Virus record (IMG/VR): IMGVR_UViG_3300027759_000085
Coordinates: 1-64,000 of that record
Direction: 5' to 3' (one strand)
Origin: a virus
Length of the DNA stretch: 64,000 nucleotides
The notes beneath the pieces were generated by a model, which had not been told where the DNA came from, did not search any database, and worked only from the letters and a program-made list of their open reading frames with translations. A program made the translations under genes and the position numbers. Positions 42,961-53,202 of the stretch are shown piece by piece. The first letter of the stretch is position 1, and each line of letters starts with the position of its first letter.

Positions 42961-43222
42961 GTTAGCTGGGAAGCACCCCTCTTATGATAGTTTGAATATG
43001 TCAGAAGATAGACGTAAGAAGAAGATTGCATACGATAAAAAGTATTCAGCTACAGAGGTACGTAAGAACTATAGGGTAGAGCTAAACAAGGCTAACAAGT
43101 CTATGGGTAAGAAGGGAGATGGTAAAGACGTTTCTCATTCTAAAAGTGGTAAGCTCACCCTAGAAGTCTCTAAGTCAAACAGATCTAGAAATGGGGCTAA
43201 CGGCAAAAGTTCTAAGAAATAA
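42938..43222 (+). CDS. small basic conserved-looking protein
   Basis: 94 aa from MQEQKRNKLAG (an earlier Met at 42908 adds ten residues); overlaps the end of the previous gene. Strongly basic; KDVSHSKSGKLTLE then NRSRNGANGKSSKK is a motif pair I associate with short Bacteroidota-phage proteins downstream of virion genes. Role unknown; perhaps DNA or capsid binding. Confidence 0.6.
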   Translation: MQEQKRNKLAGKHPSYDSLNMSEDRRKKKIAYDKKYSATEVRKNYRVELNKANKSMGKKGDGKDVSHSKSGKLTLEVSKSNRSRNGANGKSSKK

Positions 43223-43245
43223 TATGCCTGATAAAAAGTAAAAGC

Positions 43246-43262
43246 TATATTTGGTATCTTTG
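43246..43262 (+). promoter_or_regulatory. tandem promoter boxes
   Basis: TATATTTG (43246-43253) and TATCTTTG (43255-43262), both TAnnTTTG matches, in the gap upstream of the fibre block, giving two possible transcript starts. Confidence 0.6.
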
Positions 43263-43295
43263 CCTAAATCAATATTCTAAATTCAGATATAAGAT

Positions 43296-43823
43296 ATGGC
43301 AACATTTGCATCAACCCAGGAATTCACAGTAGCCCAAAGTGCAGATTGCACCACATATACGCTTACTGATACATCCAATTATACTTCAAACGATGAAGGT
43401 TATACTATTAACTCATTTAGTAATAGAAGTTTCCTTATTTACGATAGTACCAATACATTAATAAGTACTATTAATCTAGGTCTAAACCTAACTGCTACCT
43501 ATACTCTTACTCAAGATGAGATGCTCATTATAGTACTTTCATGTACTCCAACAAGCACAGGTGTAGCAATAACTAAATCACATAGTGTATTATCTACTTG
43601 CTTTCTAGAATTAGCATTTGCTGAGATTGTATCTGAGACTGAGTGTGGTTGTGGATGTAGTGGAGGTAATTCATGTACCTGTGACTCAACGTCTAGTAAT
43701 ACGATTACATTGCTTCAGTATATCAGAGCAGCTGAAATATTTGCTGAGTACTCTAATCCTGTAGCTGCACAAAAGCAATTAGACGCAGGAACTGCATTAG
43801 TTCAGGCTAACTTAAATAATTAA
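43296..43823 (+). CDS. hypothetical virion protein with Cys cluster
   Basis: 175 aa. Beta-rich Ser/Thr/Tyr body, then a Cys cluster [14 protein letters not shown] near 117-129, then a helical tail ([14 protein letters not shown]). Located directly before the fibre genes. Probably a tail accessory or fibre attachment protein; family unrecognised. Confidence 0.6.
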   Translation: MATFASTQEFTVAQSADCTTYTLTDTSNYTSNDEGYTINSFSNRSFLIYDSTNTLISTINLGLNLTATYTLTQDEMLIIVLSCTPTSTGVAITKSHSVLSTCFLELAFAEIVSETECGCGCSGGNSCTCDSTSSNTITLLQYIRAAEIFAEYSNPVAAQKQLDAGTALVQANLNN

Positions 43824-43839
43824 TATTTTTATATATATA

Positions 43840-45555
43840 ATGTTAACTCCACAGGAACTATTATATAGAATTCAAAATGGTGAGCAATTCTTTGCTTTAC
43901 TAATGGATGAATATGTCGATGAGACAGAGGAGTTAGAACCAGTAGATAGTGAATTAAAGCAAAGGATAAACTGTATATTTCTAATTCTAGAGGCTATAAG
44001 CTTCCTATACTATAGAGGTATCTATACTAACGATCCTGTATGCATGGCCTTGTACAAGAGGTTAATGAACTGCTTAGGTATATTTGCTGGATCTCCACTA
44101 TTTATACTAGACCCATCTATAATATTTCCTGGTATTATACTACCTCCTATATTCCAAGGACCTCAGGGATTACAAGGTCCTCAAGGGCCACAAGGTCCAC
44201 GAGGCTTTCAAGGATTTCAAGGTGTTCAAGGATTTCAAGGTGTACAGGGTGCAGTTGGACCACAGGGTACTCAAGGAACACAAGGCTTCCAAGGCTTTCA
44301 AGGAGTACAAGGTTTCCAGGGTTTAACGGGTCCACAAGGCTTCCAGGGTGTACAGGGTACACAAGGGCCAAGGGGTTTCCAAGGTTTTCAAGGAACACAG
44401 GGTGCTCAGGGAGTACAAGGAAATAATGGAACAAGTGTTGTCTTAAAAGGTTCGGTAGCTACTGTAGGTAATTTACCATCGGTAGGTAATACTGTTGGTG
44501 ATCTATATATTGTACTGGCTAGTGGTGATGGATATGTTTGGGATGGAAGTGCATGGAATAATGTAGGACCTATTGTGGGTCCACAGGGTGCTCAAGGGAC
44601 TCAAGGATTTACTGGTACACAGGGTGTTCAAGGATCTACGGGTCCCCAAGGTATTACTGGTGCCCAGGGATTCCAAGGTGTACAAGGTACACAAGGACCT
44701 ATAGGGACTCAAGGTTTTCAAGGTACTCAAGGACCTACGGGTCCACAAGGCTCTACGGGTGCACAGGGAGTGCAAGGATTCCAAGGTCCTACTGGTCCAC
44801 AAGGTCTTACTGGACCTCAAGGTTTTCAGGGATTTCAAGGATTTCAAGGAGCAACTGGTAGTCAAGGCTTTCAGGGTCCTACGGGACCTCAAGGTGCTAC
44901 AGGTGCTCAGGGGCCAACAGGACCTCAAGGTGCTACGGGTCCTCAAGGTCTTACTGGCCCACAAGGACCAGGTGGACCTCAGGGATTTACAGGACCACAG
45001 GGACCAAATGGACCCCAAGGACCTCAGGGTTTTACTGGACCTCAAGGACCTACTGGACCGCAAGGGTTTACAGGTCCTCAAGGAGCTCAGGGTGTACAAG
45101 GACCTACAGGATTTATTGGTAGTTTAACTACATCTGGATCATCAGGTGCAGCTACATTAGTTGGCTCAACCTTAAATGTACCAATATATAGTGATGCTCT
45201 TGGTGGTTATCTACCATTGAGTGGTGGAACATTGACTGGTGCTCTAGGAGGTACATCTGCTTCATTTAGTAGTAGTGTGACTGCATCAGCATTCTTTGAA
45301 AGTTCTTCTATTAGAGGTAAAAACATTATAGCTACTAATCCATTACTTTCACTTAACATTGATGTAATAAAATACACTCGTAAAACTGATGTAAATAAGG
45401 ATATAAGATATGGTTATTCTGCTGAGCAGATACATTCATTAATGCCTGAACTAACAGACAGGGATGTAACCTCAGTTAAGTATTTAGATGTACACACCAT
45501 ATTGATTGCTCAGTTACAGCAAGAGATAAGGGAATTAAAAGATAGGTTAAAATAA
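43840..45555 (+). CDS. collagen-like tail fibre 1 with C-terminal intramolecular chaperone
   Basis: 571 aa. Residues 1-100: globular anchor with LMDEYVDE and YKRL..CL. Residues about 106-196 and 246-424: Gly-X-Y repeats dominated by GPQ, GFQ, GVQ and GTQ, forming a collagen-like triple helix, interrupted by a small beta domain ([17 protein letters not shown]). Then a short beta stretch and an S74-type chaperone remnant beginning SSIRGKNI near 489 with C-terminal trimeric coiled coil. Binds the host surface. Shares its anchor with fibre 2. Confidence 0.9.
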   Translation: MLTPQELLYRIQNGEQFFALLMDEYVDETEELEPVDSELKQRINCIFLILEAISFLYYRGIYTNDPVCMALYKRLMNCLGIFAGSPLFILDPSIIFPGIILPPIFQGPQGLQGPQGPQGPRGFQGFQGVQGFQGVQGAVGPQGTQGTQGFQGFQGVQGFQGLTGPQGFQGVQGTQGPRGFQGFQGTQGAQGVQGNNGTSVVLKGSVATVGNLPSVGNTVGDLYIVLASGDGYVWDGSAWNNVGPIVGPQGAQGTQGFTGTQGVQGSTGPQGITGAQGFQGVQGTQGPIGTQGFQGTQGPTGPQGSTGAQGVQGFQGPTGPQGLTGPQGFQGFQGFQGATGSQGFQGPTGPQGATGAQGPTGPQGATGPQGLTGPQGPGGPQGFTGPQGPNGPQGPQGFTGPQGPTGPQGFTGPQGAQGVQGPTGFIGSLTTSGSSGAATLVGSTLNVPIYSDALGGYLPLSGGTLTGALGGTSASFSSSVTASAFFESSSIRGKNIIATNPLLSLNIDVIKYTRKTDVNKDIRYGYSAEQIHSLMPELTDRDVTSVKYLDVHTILIAQLQQEIRELKDRLK

Positions 45556-45556
45556 T

Positions 45557-46336
45557 ATGAGTTGGGCAGGAATAGCAGCTAATCAGGGGGTATCACGTAA
45601 TAATCTACAGGATGCTGTAAATACCTCTGTGTTTACTCTAAAGAATACTATACCTGCAGGTTTAAAACAAATAACAAAGGTAGAAGCTGGATTTTATGTT
45701 AATATAGATCAAGGGTATGCTCCCTATGCAGGAAAGGCAAGTAATCAATTGGTAGTTAAATCTAACCTAATTGCTTGTACTGCATTATCTTACTCATATA
45801 CGCTTTACTACTTTTATACTGATGGGCCTGCTTTTTATGCAGGGTATACAACTTCAGGTGCTGCCTGTGCGGCTACAACACCTAGTATTACTGTTTATTC
45901 AAGCTCAAGTACAATAACGGTAGGAGCTGTTTTATATGTAGACCCATGTGGTTATGATCCATTCTTTGGAAATTCTTACTCTGGTGGTTATCCATATTTT
46001 AAGATAGGTAGTAATTATATAACCTTTGAGGAGTATAGTCCAGGTAATCCATCGGTAGGTAATGTGGTTAGAACCGTAGGCAGTTGTGGACCAGTATATT
46101 ACACTTATGTAGTAAGACCTAGTAATAATTTAGGAACTATATGTACAGACCCTAGTTATACAGTTTACTCAAGTAGTATATTGTTAACGGCAGGAGATTT
46201 TATATTTTATGATACTGCTCTTACGAATCCAGTGACAGGTTTTGACTATGTAGTACGTGTATCAGGTTCACCAGATATTTACTATATGAACCCAGGAACA
46301 GGAGAATTAACTTCTGATACAGGTTCTGATTGTTAA
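45557..46336 (+). CDS. tail/fibre accessory protein
   Basis: 259 aa, beta-rich, Ser/Thr/Tyr/Gly-rich. Opening MSWAGIAANQGVSRNNLQDAVN is a pattern I associate with Bacteroidota phage/prophage surface proteins. Contains two similar repeats, each with YSSSxxLTVGxxxxxD then a Tyr-rich segment (about 107-170 and 200-250). Between two fibre genes, so probably a tail-tip or receptor-binding component. Confidence 0.6.
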   Translation: MSWAGIAANQGVSRNNLQDAVNTSVFTLKNTIPAGLKQITKVEAGFYVNIDQGYAPYAGKASNQLVVKSNLIACTALSYSYTLYYFYTDGPAFYAGYTTSGAACAATTPSITVYSSSSTITVGAVLYVDPCGYDPFFGNSYSGGYPYFKIGSNYITFEEYSPGNPSVGNVVRTVGSCGPVYYTYVVRPSNNLGTICTDPSYTVYSSSILLTAGDFIFYDTALTNPVTGFDYVVRVSGSPDIYYMNPGTGELTSDTGSDC

Positions 46337-46369
46337 TTATGATTATAATAATAAATAAAAAATAAAAGA

Positions 46370-49300
46370 ATGGCAATTACTAATGAAGATCTAATCATTA
46401 AATTACAGCAAGGCAACTTATATTTTGCTAACTTGATGGATGAGTATGTCGATGATTCTGTTTATTCATTAGATGTTAACTATGAGTTATTTAATAGAGC
46501 TACCTGTGTATTCTTATTATTAACTGGTTTTCAATTTCAACTTGACAAGGGTCTTGGTGGTGATAATCCAGTTACTTTAGCTATATATAAACGATTAAAT
46601 TGTCTTATACCTATAAATAATCAACCGATTGAGTTTGATTTAACATTAATATTTCCTAATGTAGAGAATGCAATTATTGTACAAGGACCACAAGGACCTC
46701 AGGGATCTACGGGTCCCCAAGGATTCCAGGGTACTCAAGGATCTACTGGAGCACAGGGAGTACAAGGAGCTACAGGACCACAAGGATTAACTGGAGCTCA
46801 AGGTCCTACTGGTCCTCAAGGTACGCAAGGATATACTGGCCCTCAGGGTATTACTGGAGCTCAAGGTCCTATTGGTCCTCAAGGAGCTCAAGGGGCTCAA
46901 GGATTTCAAGGTAACCAAGGCACTACAGGTGATCAGGGATTTCAGGGTGCTCAAGGTAGTCAGGGATTCCAAGGAGCACAGGGTACTGCAGGTCCACAGG
47001 GCGTTCAAGGTATACAGGGTCCTGTAGGTCCACAAGGAGTACAAGGATTTCAAGGTACCACTGGAGCTCAAGGTGTTCAGGGTATTCAAGGACCTATAGG
47101 CCCACAAGGTTTTCAAGGTACGCAGGGCTTCCAAGGAGTGCAAGGCTTTCAAGGTGATGCAGGTCCACAAGGTGTGCAAGGAGTGCAAGGACCTCAAGGA
47201 TTCCAGGGATTTCAGGGTGTACAAGGATTTCAAGGAGTTCAAGGAACACAAGGACCGCAAGGTAATCAAGGACCAACAGGTATTAATTCTGGACTGATTT
47301 ATTATTTCAATGAGTCACAGAGCTCACCTATAGCTGGTTATAAGGTACTATCTATTATACCATCTGGAGCTGCCGAGCAAACTGTTGTAGCAACTACTAA
47401 TGGAACTACACCTGTATTGGTTAGTGACTTTATATCCGATGAGATAGATCAACCATTGATCCCATATGGTACACAAAGATTCCATATACACTTTTTAAAG
47501 GCTAATTCAGGTAATAGTATTGAGGCATATGCTGAGTTACAATTAGCTAATTCAGCTGGTACTTTAATAGGTTCTACTTTTACAACAAATGTGGTATTGA
47601 TTGGATATATAGACGCTGTAACTCCAATTGAAACATACTTTGATGTTGTACTGCCTAGTATTGTTATAGATCCTACCGACAGGATGGTTGTTAGGTTGTA
47701 TGTTAAGGAACAATCTGGTGGCTCAAGTCACAATGTTACATTCTATACTGAGGGTGCATCTAATTATTCATATGTAGTTACTAGTTTATCTGCTCCAGCT
47801 GGAGATCAGGGTCCACAAGGTCCTCAGGGTCCTCAAGGTGTGCAGGGTATACAGGGTACTAATGGTACTCAGGGTGTTCAGGGAGTACAGGGTCCACAGG
47901 GATTCCAAGGCTTTCAGGGTAATCAGGGCGATACTGGACCTCAGGGGTTCCAAGGATTCCAAGGTTTTCAGGGAGCACAGGGAACGCAAGGTTTCCAAGG
48001 TCCAGCTGGTGACCAAGGAGCTACGGGTGCTCAAGGTCCACAAGGTGTTCAGGGAGCTGCTGGTGCTCAAGGATTTCAAGGGCCTACGGGACCTCAAGGC
48101 TTTCAAGGGGCTCAAGGTAACCAAGGTGATGCAGGACCTCAAGGATTTCAAGGACCGCAGGGACCTCAGGGTGTTCAGGGTACACAGGGTTCTACTGCTG
48201 CAAGAAGCGAACAAACATTTACAGCAACTGCAGGACAAACAGTGTTCTCAATGGTTTACACAGTAGGTCAGTTAGATGTTTATTATAATGGTTCAAAGCT
48301 ATCTCCTGCTGAGTTTACAGCTACAAATGGTACATCATTTACATTAGCAACTGCTTGTCAATTAAATGACATAGTTAACGCTGTAGCTTATATAACAACT
48401 GCAGGTGTAGGTGGTGGTGGAACAATAAATACTATTCCTAAGTTTACAGGTTCAACAACAACAATAGGAGATAGTGCTATTACTGATGATGGAACTACTG
48501 TTACATTGGTGAGCAGAGCATTATTAGGAACAACTGCTAACTTTACAGGTCAGCTTACCTTAGGCTCAACCATAACCAATGGAACTTATACGTATACTTT
48601 CCCAGGAGCTACGGGTACTTTGGCTCTAACAAGTCAATTACACGATGCAGTAACCTTATCTGCTATTGGTTCAACGCCTAATGCTAATGCAGCAACATTA
48701 ACAGGTCAAGTTTTAAATCTACAACCTGCTGATGCAAGTTTTGGAGGTGTTGTTACTACAGGAACGCAGACTTTTGCGGGTGCAAAGACACTTACAGGAG
48801 CATTAAGTGGTACAAGTGCTACGTTTAGTGGTGATTTAACTGCTGCTAATATTAATGTTACAGGCTCTGCAATTCCTGCAAACGGAATGTATTTAAGTAC
48901 AGCCAATACGTTAAACTTTGCAACTAATAGTGGTAGTAGAATGTACATTGGTTCAACAGGCTCAGTGTTCATGACAAGCACGTTAAGTCTTGGTAATTAC
49001 TTACAACTAACTTCTGCCAATACATTCATCTATGGAGGTACAACAGTAGGTAGTATTCAATACGGAAATAGCACATCTTCAACACATTTAAAAACGTATG
49101 GTGCAACTCACGCAACTCTTGCAAACGTAATTCAACTAACAAACAATAGTGTTGTTTCATTAACATTATCAGCCACAGGAGCAGCAACATTCACAGGTGC
49201 ATTAACAGGTACTACTGCAAACTTCACAGGTCAGCTTACTTTAGGTTCAACAATAACAAACGGAACATACACCTATACGCTACCATCAGCCACAGGTACT

Positions 49301-50248
49301 TTAGCTTTGACATCTGCTTTGAGTGGTTACTTACCATTGACAGGAGGTACGCTTACAGGTAGTTTGACAGGAACAAGTGCCACGTTTAGTGGAACGGTAT
49401 CAGCTAATGCAGGAAATCAAGTAAGGTTTTACAGACCTGATAGTTCTTATCCAAGTGCATCTTGGTTTTGGCAAGTCAATATGGATGCGAGCAACAATCT
49501 TGATTTTGGAGTAAACGCTGGGGCTTATAAATTTAGAATAGAATCCACAGGAGCAGCTACGTTTAATTCAACACTAACGGCAGGTAGTCAGATTATTTCT
49601 GAATTATCAACTGCAAATGATATAAGATTATTAATTAATCCAACTGCTACTGCGGTTAAAATATCTGCTACTTATAATACAACGGGAAGTTATCAGCCAC
49701 TTACATTTTTAACATCCGATACCGAACGTATGCGTATCACATCAGGTGGTAACGTACTAATCGGAAGTTCAACAGATGCAGGTTACAAGCTAGATGTTAA
49801 TGGGGAGATTCGTACTTTTGGTTCTGGTGCTGGTTTGACTTATGCAGACAGAAGTAGCGGAAGCTATGTATTTTATGCAACAGGTGGGGCTACATATTTT
49901 TATAATGGAGCTAATATTGCTCAAATAAATATGACAACAGGTATTTACACACCGTTATCAAACATAAATAAAAAGAAAGATTTTGAACTATCAGAAATTG
50001 GTTTAAATGCTATTTTAGGATTAAAGCCTACTTTATACAGAATGAAATCAGATGAATCTGATAATGAAAAAGAATTAGGTTTTATTGCACAAGAAGTAAA
50101 AGAATTTATACCACAGGCATACGTAGAAAGTGGCGAAGATGAAGATAAATTTATAGGTTTAAATTATAATGCAATAGTAGCAGCATTAGTAAAGGGTATG
50201 CAAGAACAACAAGCACAAATAGAAAAACTAAAACTATTAATTAAATAA
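46370..50248 (+). CDS. collagen-like tail fibre 2 with S74-type C-terminal chaperone
   Basis: 1292 aa. Anchor domain 1-100 (LMDEYVDD, YKRLNCL), paralogous to fibre 1. Collagen repeats about 105-304 and 478-608, with a beta domain between them (jelly-roll-like, FHIHFLKANSG). Then a domain around 610-680 (FTATAGQTVFSM, a phage tail motif), beta repeats with LPLTGGTLTG and C-terminal S74 intramolecular chaperone from about 1195 (SNINKKKDF, then LGFIAQEVKEFIPQ). The chaperone is expected to cleave itself off after trimerisation. The repeats share DNA with fibre 3. Confidence 0.9.
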   Translation: MAITNEDLIIKLQQGNLYFANLMDEYVDDSVYSLDVNYELFNRATCVFLLLTGFQFQLDKGLGGDNPVTLAIYKRLNCLIPINNQPIEFDLTLIFPNVENAIIVQGPQGPQGSTGPQGFQGTQGSTGAQGVQGATGPQGLTGAQGPTGPQGTQGYTGPQGITGAQGPIGPQGAQGAQGFQGNQGTTGDQGFQGAQGSQGFQGAQGTAGPQGVQGIQGPVGPQGVQGFQGTTGAQGVQGIQGPIGPQGFQGTQGFQGVQGFQGDAGPQGVQGVQGPQGFQGFQGVQGFQGVQGTQGPQGNQGPTGINSGLIYYFNESQSSPIAGYKVLSIIPSGAAEQTVVATTNGTTPVLVSDFISDEIDQPLIPYGTQRFHIHFLKANSGNSIEAYAELQLANSAGTLIGSTFTTNVVLIGYIDAVTPIETYFDVVLPSIVIDPTDRMVVRLYVKEQSGGSSHNVTFYTEGASNYSYVVTSLSAPAGDQGPQGPQGPQGVQGIQGTNGTQGVQGVQGPQGFQGFQGNQGDTGPQGFQGFQGFQGAQGTQGFQGPAGDQGATGAQGPQGVQGAAGAQGFQGPTGPQGFQGAQGNQGDAGPQGFQGPQGPQGVQGTQGSTAARSEQTFTATAGQTVFSMVYTVGQLDVYYNGSKLSPAEFTATNGTSFTLATACQLNDIVNAVAYITTAGVGGGGTINTIPKFTGSTTTIGDSAITDDGTTVTLVSRALLGTTANFTGQLTLGSTITNGTYTYTFPGATGTLALTSQLHDAVTLSAIGSTPNANAATLTGQVLNLQPADASFGGVVTTGTQTFAGAKTLTGALSGTSATFSGDLTAANINVTGSAIPANGMYLSTANTLNFATNSGSRMYIGSTGSVFMTSTLSLGNYLQLTSANTFIYGGTTVGSIQYGNSTSSTHLKTYGATHATLANVIQLTNNSVVSLTLSATGAATFTGALTGTTANFTGQLTLGSTITNGTYTYTLPSATGTLALTSALSGYLPLTGGTLTGSLTGTSATFSGTVSANAGNQVRFYRPDSSYPSASWFWQVNMDASNNLDFGVNAGAYKFRIESTGAATFNSTLTAGSQIISELSTANDIRLLINPTATAVKISATYNTTGSYQPLTFLTSDTERMRITSGGNVLIGSSTDAGYKLDVNGEIRTFGSGAGLTYADRSSGSYVFYATGGATYFYNGANIAQINMTTGIYTPLSNINKKKDFELSEIGLNAILGLKPTLYRMKSDESDNEKELGFIAQEVKEFIPQAYVESGEDEDKFIGLNYNAIVAALVKGMQEQQAQIEKLKLLIK

Positions 50249-51036
50249 CATGGGCTTACCACAGAATTTAGGAAGATTATCCGCAGCATTAACCTCTGAT
50301 GCATCATTAAACATTGGTGTAGGTGTAAATCCTAGTGGTTCATTTAAATTTGAGGTGGGTACAACAAGTAAGTTTACAGGAGTAGCTACCTTTGGATCTA
50401 CTTTGTCTAATGGTACTTACTCTTATACTTTACCAGGAGCTACAGGTACATTTGCATTAGTAGGTGGAGCAGGTGTAGGAACTGTTACAAGCGTTGCTGC
50501 TCTTACTTTAGGCACTACAGGAACTGACTTATCATCTACAGTAGCAAATGGCACTACAACGCCTGTAATTACGTTAAACGTACCTGATGCAAGTGCAACT
50601 GCAAGAGGTGTGGTTACTACAGGAGCGCAAACCTTTGCAGGAGCTAAAACTTTTAATAATGGTATTTCAGCAAGTAATAGCACAGGAAATACAATAGCAT
50701 CTACTTGTTCAGCTACAGGTGGACTTGCTTTTTATGGTCAATCGTCTGGTGGCATAGGCGCTCAATTTGAATCAAGCGCATCAGGAGAAGCAGCATTAAT
50801 TGCAAAGCATACTAGTACAGGTCCATTACAATATTGGATGACCACATCGGGAGTAGTTGCTACTATGTCAAATGCAGGTGGCTTAACTCTTGCAGGTCAG
50901 CTTACTTTAAGTTCTACCATAACCAATGGAACATATACCTATACGCTACCATCAGCTACAGGTACATTAGCTTTGACATCTGCTTTGAGTGGTTACTTAC
51001 CATTGACAGGGGGTACGCTTACAGGAGCATTAAGTG
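49215..51036 (+). repeat. long direct DNA repeat shared by fibres 2 and 3
   Basis: About 140 bp around 49230-49365 recurs around 50895-51030 with roughly nine of ten bases identical (CAGGTCAGCTTACTTTA start, then ACGCTACCATCAGC, then GGTACGCTTACAGG). A shorter, more diverged version occurs near 48550. It encodes the TLPSATGTLALTSALSGY module. Could recombine to swap or delete fibre segments. Confidence 0.8.
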
Positions 51037-52856
51037 GTACAAGTGCAAGTTTTAGTCAAGGTATTTCTGCTGATGTTGGTTCGGCTACTTCTTCAATACA
51101 AGTTAGAAATGCAAGTACAGATGCCCCATTTATTGGATTTTTTCGTGGTGGAACATTAAGAAATACATTGCAATTACTTACAGATGGTTCTTTTAAACTT
51201 ACTGATGCCTCCTTAGTAGCCAATGCAGGTCTTACAATGGGAGCATTAAGTGGTACAAGTGCTACGTTTAGTACTGCAAGTAATGACCAACTAATTATTA
51301 ATTCAACTAATTCAACAGGTGCAAAAGAACAAGATATTAAGTTTACTAATCAATCTGTAAATAAAGCATTAATAAGAAATGTTGCAGGTGGAAATATCTT
51401 TGATTTCTATTCTTATGAATATGGTTTCTATCCTTTACGCATAGCATCCACAGGAGCAGCTACGTTTAGTTCATCGGTTACTGCGACAAGTTTTTCAAAT
51501 GCAGGTTTACAATCAGGAGAAGTATTTAATGGTACTAAATCAAATGCAGGATATTTTGTAGGGTATTTACAAAACACATCAGCAACAGGGTTAGGATTAT
51601 ATATTCAAAATGGAAATGATGCAAATGATGCTTTAAGAATTGGGAATGCAGCAGGAAGTGCTAATAATATACAGTTATTTGGTAGTGGTAAAGCGTATTT
51701 TGCTGGTAACGTAGGTATAGGAACAACAAGTCCAACTGCTAAATTACAAATAACATCAACATCAGCAGGTGCAGCAAGTGTTGCATTATTTTTAAATAAT
51801 AATAGTGCCACATCAAGTACTGAAACAAGAATAGCATTTGCAGCTAATACTAATGATGATATTTCAACTAATAGATATTCATATATATCAGCTTTAAATA
51901 CAAGTGGAAGTAATGGTCAAGCATTAATTTTTGCTACCAATGAAACAGGTAATGCAGCAGTTGAACGTTTAAGAATAGCATCCACAGGAGCAGCTACGTT
52001 TAGTTCATCGGTTACTGCATCAGCTTTCATTCCAAGCGGTTCATCTGTACCAACAAACGGAATGTATTTATCGGCTGCCAATACTTTAAACTTTGCGACA
52101 AATACTACAAATAGGTTAAGTATATCAAGTACAGGCGAAACTTCATTTAAAGGAGTTGTAGGTGGTAGCTTATCTGCACTTCCACAATTCTATATAAATA
52201 GCACAGGAGCTAACTATGGATTACTACAAAATTTAAATTCTACAACTTGGTCAATAGGTTACGGAACTTCTGTATCTGCACTAGGCACTTCTCTAATAAG
52301 TTGGAATACATCAGGTAGAGTAGGCATAAATACATCAACCCCCACTGCTAAACTTGAAGTACAAAGTGGGACAGGTAATTTAACTACAGGATTATTTTAC
52401 AATTATACAGGTGACCAAACTGCCACAAATTTAATATCAACATCAGGCAGAGCCGATGTTTTTTATCATTTTCAAGCATTTAGTAGTAATACAACTGAAG
52501 TTTTTAGAATTGAATCAAATGGTAATGCAAAAAATACAAATGGTAGTTATGGTTCATTGTCTGATATAAAAATAAAAGAAAATATTTCAGATGCTACACA
52601 TAAACTTGAAGATTTATTAAAAGTTAGAATTAGAAATTATAATATAATTGGACAAGAAACAAAACAAATAGGTGTAATTGCTCAAGAATTAGAAGAAATA
52701 TTTCCATCTATGGTTGATGAAAATCAGGATAGAGATGATGAAGGAAATTTATTGGAAACTACAACAAAAGGAGTTAAATATTCAGTATTTGTACCAATGC
52801 TAATCAAGGCAATACAAGAATTATCAGAAAAAATAACACAATTAGAAAACAAATAA
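50250..52856 (+). CDS. tail fibre 3 with S74-type chaperone
   Basis: 868 aa. No collagen segment and no anchor like fibres 1 and 2. Composed of beta repeats ([45 protein letters not shown]) and C-terminal S74 chaperone starting at SDIKIKENISD near residue 770 with IGVIAQELEEIFPSM. Probably the distal receptor-binding part. High Ala/Thr/Gly/Ser; distinct repeats resembling metagenomic fibre modules. Strong sequence sharing with fibre 2 suggests shuffling. Confidence 0.85.
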   Translation: MGLPQNLGRLSAALTSDASLNIGVGVNPSGSFKFEVGTTSKFTGVATFGSTLSNGTYSYTLPGATGTFALVGGAGVGTVTSVAALTLGTTGTDLSSTVANGTTTPVITLNVPDASATARGVVTTGAQTFAGAKTFNNGISASNSTGNTIASTCSATGGLAFYGQSSGGIGAQFESSASGEAALIAKHTSTGPLQYWMTTSGVVATMSNAGGLTLAGQLTLSSTITNGTYTYTLPSATGTLALTSALSGYLPLTGGTLTGALSGTSASFSQGISADVGSATSSIQVRNASTDAPFIGFFRGGTLRNTLQLLTDGSFKLTDASLVANAGLTMGALSGTSATFSTASNDQLIINSTNSTGAKEQDIKFTNQSVNKALIRNVAGGNIFDFYSYEYGFYPLRIASTGAATFSSSVTATSFSNAGLQSGEVFNGTKSNAGYFVGYLQNTSATGLGLYIQNGNDANDALRIGNAAGSANNIQLFGSGKAYFAGNVGIGTTSPTAKLQITSTSAGAASVALFLNNNSATSSTETRIAFAANTNDDISTNRYSYISALNTSGSNGQALIFATNETGNAAVERLRIASTGAATFSSSVTASAFIPSGSSVPTNGMYLSAANTLNFATNTTNRLSISSTGETSFKGVVGGSLSALPQFYINSTGANYGLLQNLNSTTWSIGYGTSVSALGTSLISWNTSGRVGINTSTPTAKLEVQSGTGNLTTGLFYNYTGDQTATNLISTSGRADVFYHFQAFSSNTTEVFRIESNGNAKNTNGSYGSLSDIKIKENISDATHKLEDLLKVRIRNYNIIGQETKQIGVIAQELEEIFPSMVDENQDRDDEGNLLETTTKGVKYSVFVPMLIKAIQELSEKITQLENK

Positions 52857-52859
52857 AAT

Positions 52860-53189
52860 ATGAAAAACATAACACCTATCTCTATATGGGATAATGGCAC
52901 AGTCCAAGAAGCAACAGTATTAAATACCTATGCTATTAATGTTCAACTAAATAATTCAGCTACCTTTTATTGGGGATTATATAGCACAATTGAGGGTAAT
53001 GTAGCTAATCAGCTATCGCAAGGCAATCTAACAATGTCAGGTGAGGCTTATACTGAATGGACAATAGATGAATATGCATGGGATTGGGTAGCAGAACAAC
53101 TTAATTTAACTATTACAGGAGATTACGTTCCTCCTGTTCCTGAGCCTATGTTAAAACCTATTGTTGAACCTATTGTAGAAGAAAATTAA
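52860..53189 (+). CDS. hypothetical protein, fibre region
   Basis: 109 aa. Beta-rich Asn/Thr-rich body (ISIWDNGTVQEATVLNTY) and Pro/Val/Glu tail (VPEPMLKPIVEPIVEE). The pattern of Bacteroidota-phage proteins following fibres; possible tail chaperone or accessory. Unknown. Confidence 0.6.
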   Translation: MKNITPISIWDNGTVQEATVLNTYAINVQLNNSATFYWGLYSTIEGNVANQLSQGNLTMSGEAYTEWTIDEYAWDWVAEQLNLTITGDYVPPVPEPMLKPIVEPIVEEN

Positions 53190-53202
53190 AACCAAATAAA
53201 TT

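Noticed and set aside
44147-45127. Long antisense and frame-shifted ORFs in the collagen-like fibre genes
   Set aside because: The triplet repeat suppresses stops in all frames, so these low-complexity frames (Leu/Ser/Arg-rich) are mirror images of the repeats.
44155-48190. Repeat array resembling CRISPR or tandem repeats
   Set aside because: Periodicity is 9 bp per Gly-X-Y triplet in frame inside coding sequence, with no spacers.
43840-50248. Hydroxylysine-linked glycosylation of the fibres
   Set aside because: The collagen-like repeats have almost no Lys and no hydroxylase domain was seen, so the classical animal pathway cannot apply here.
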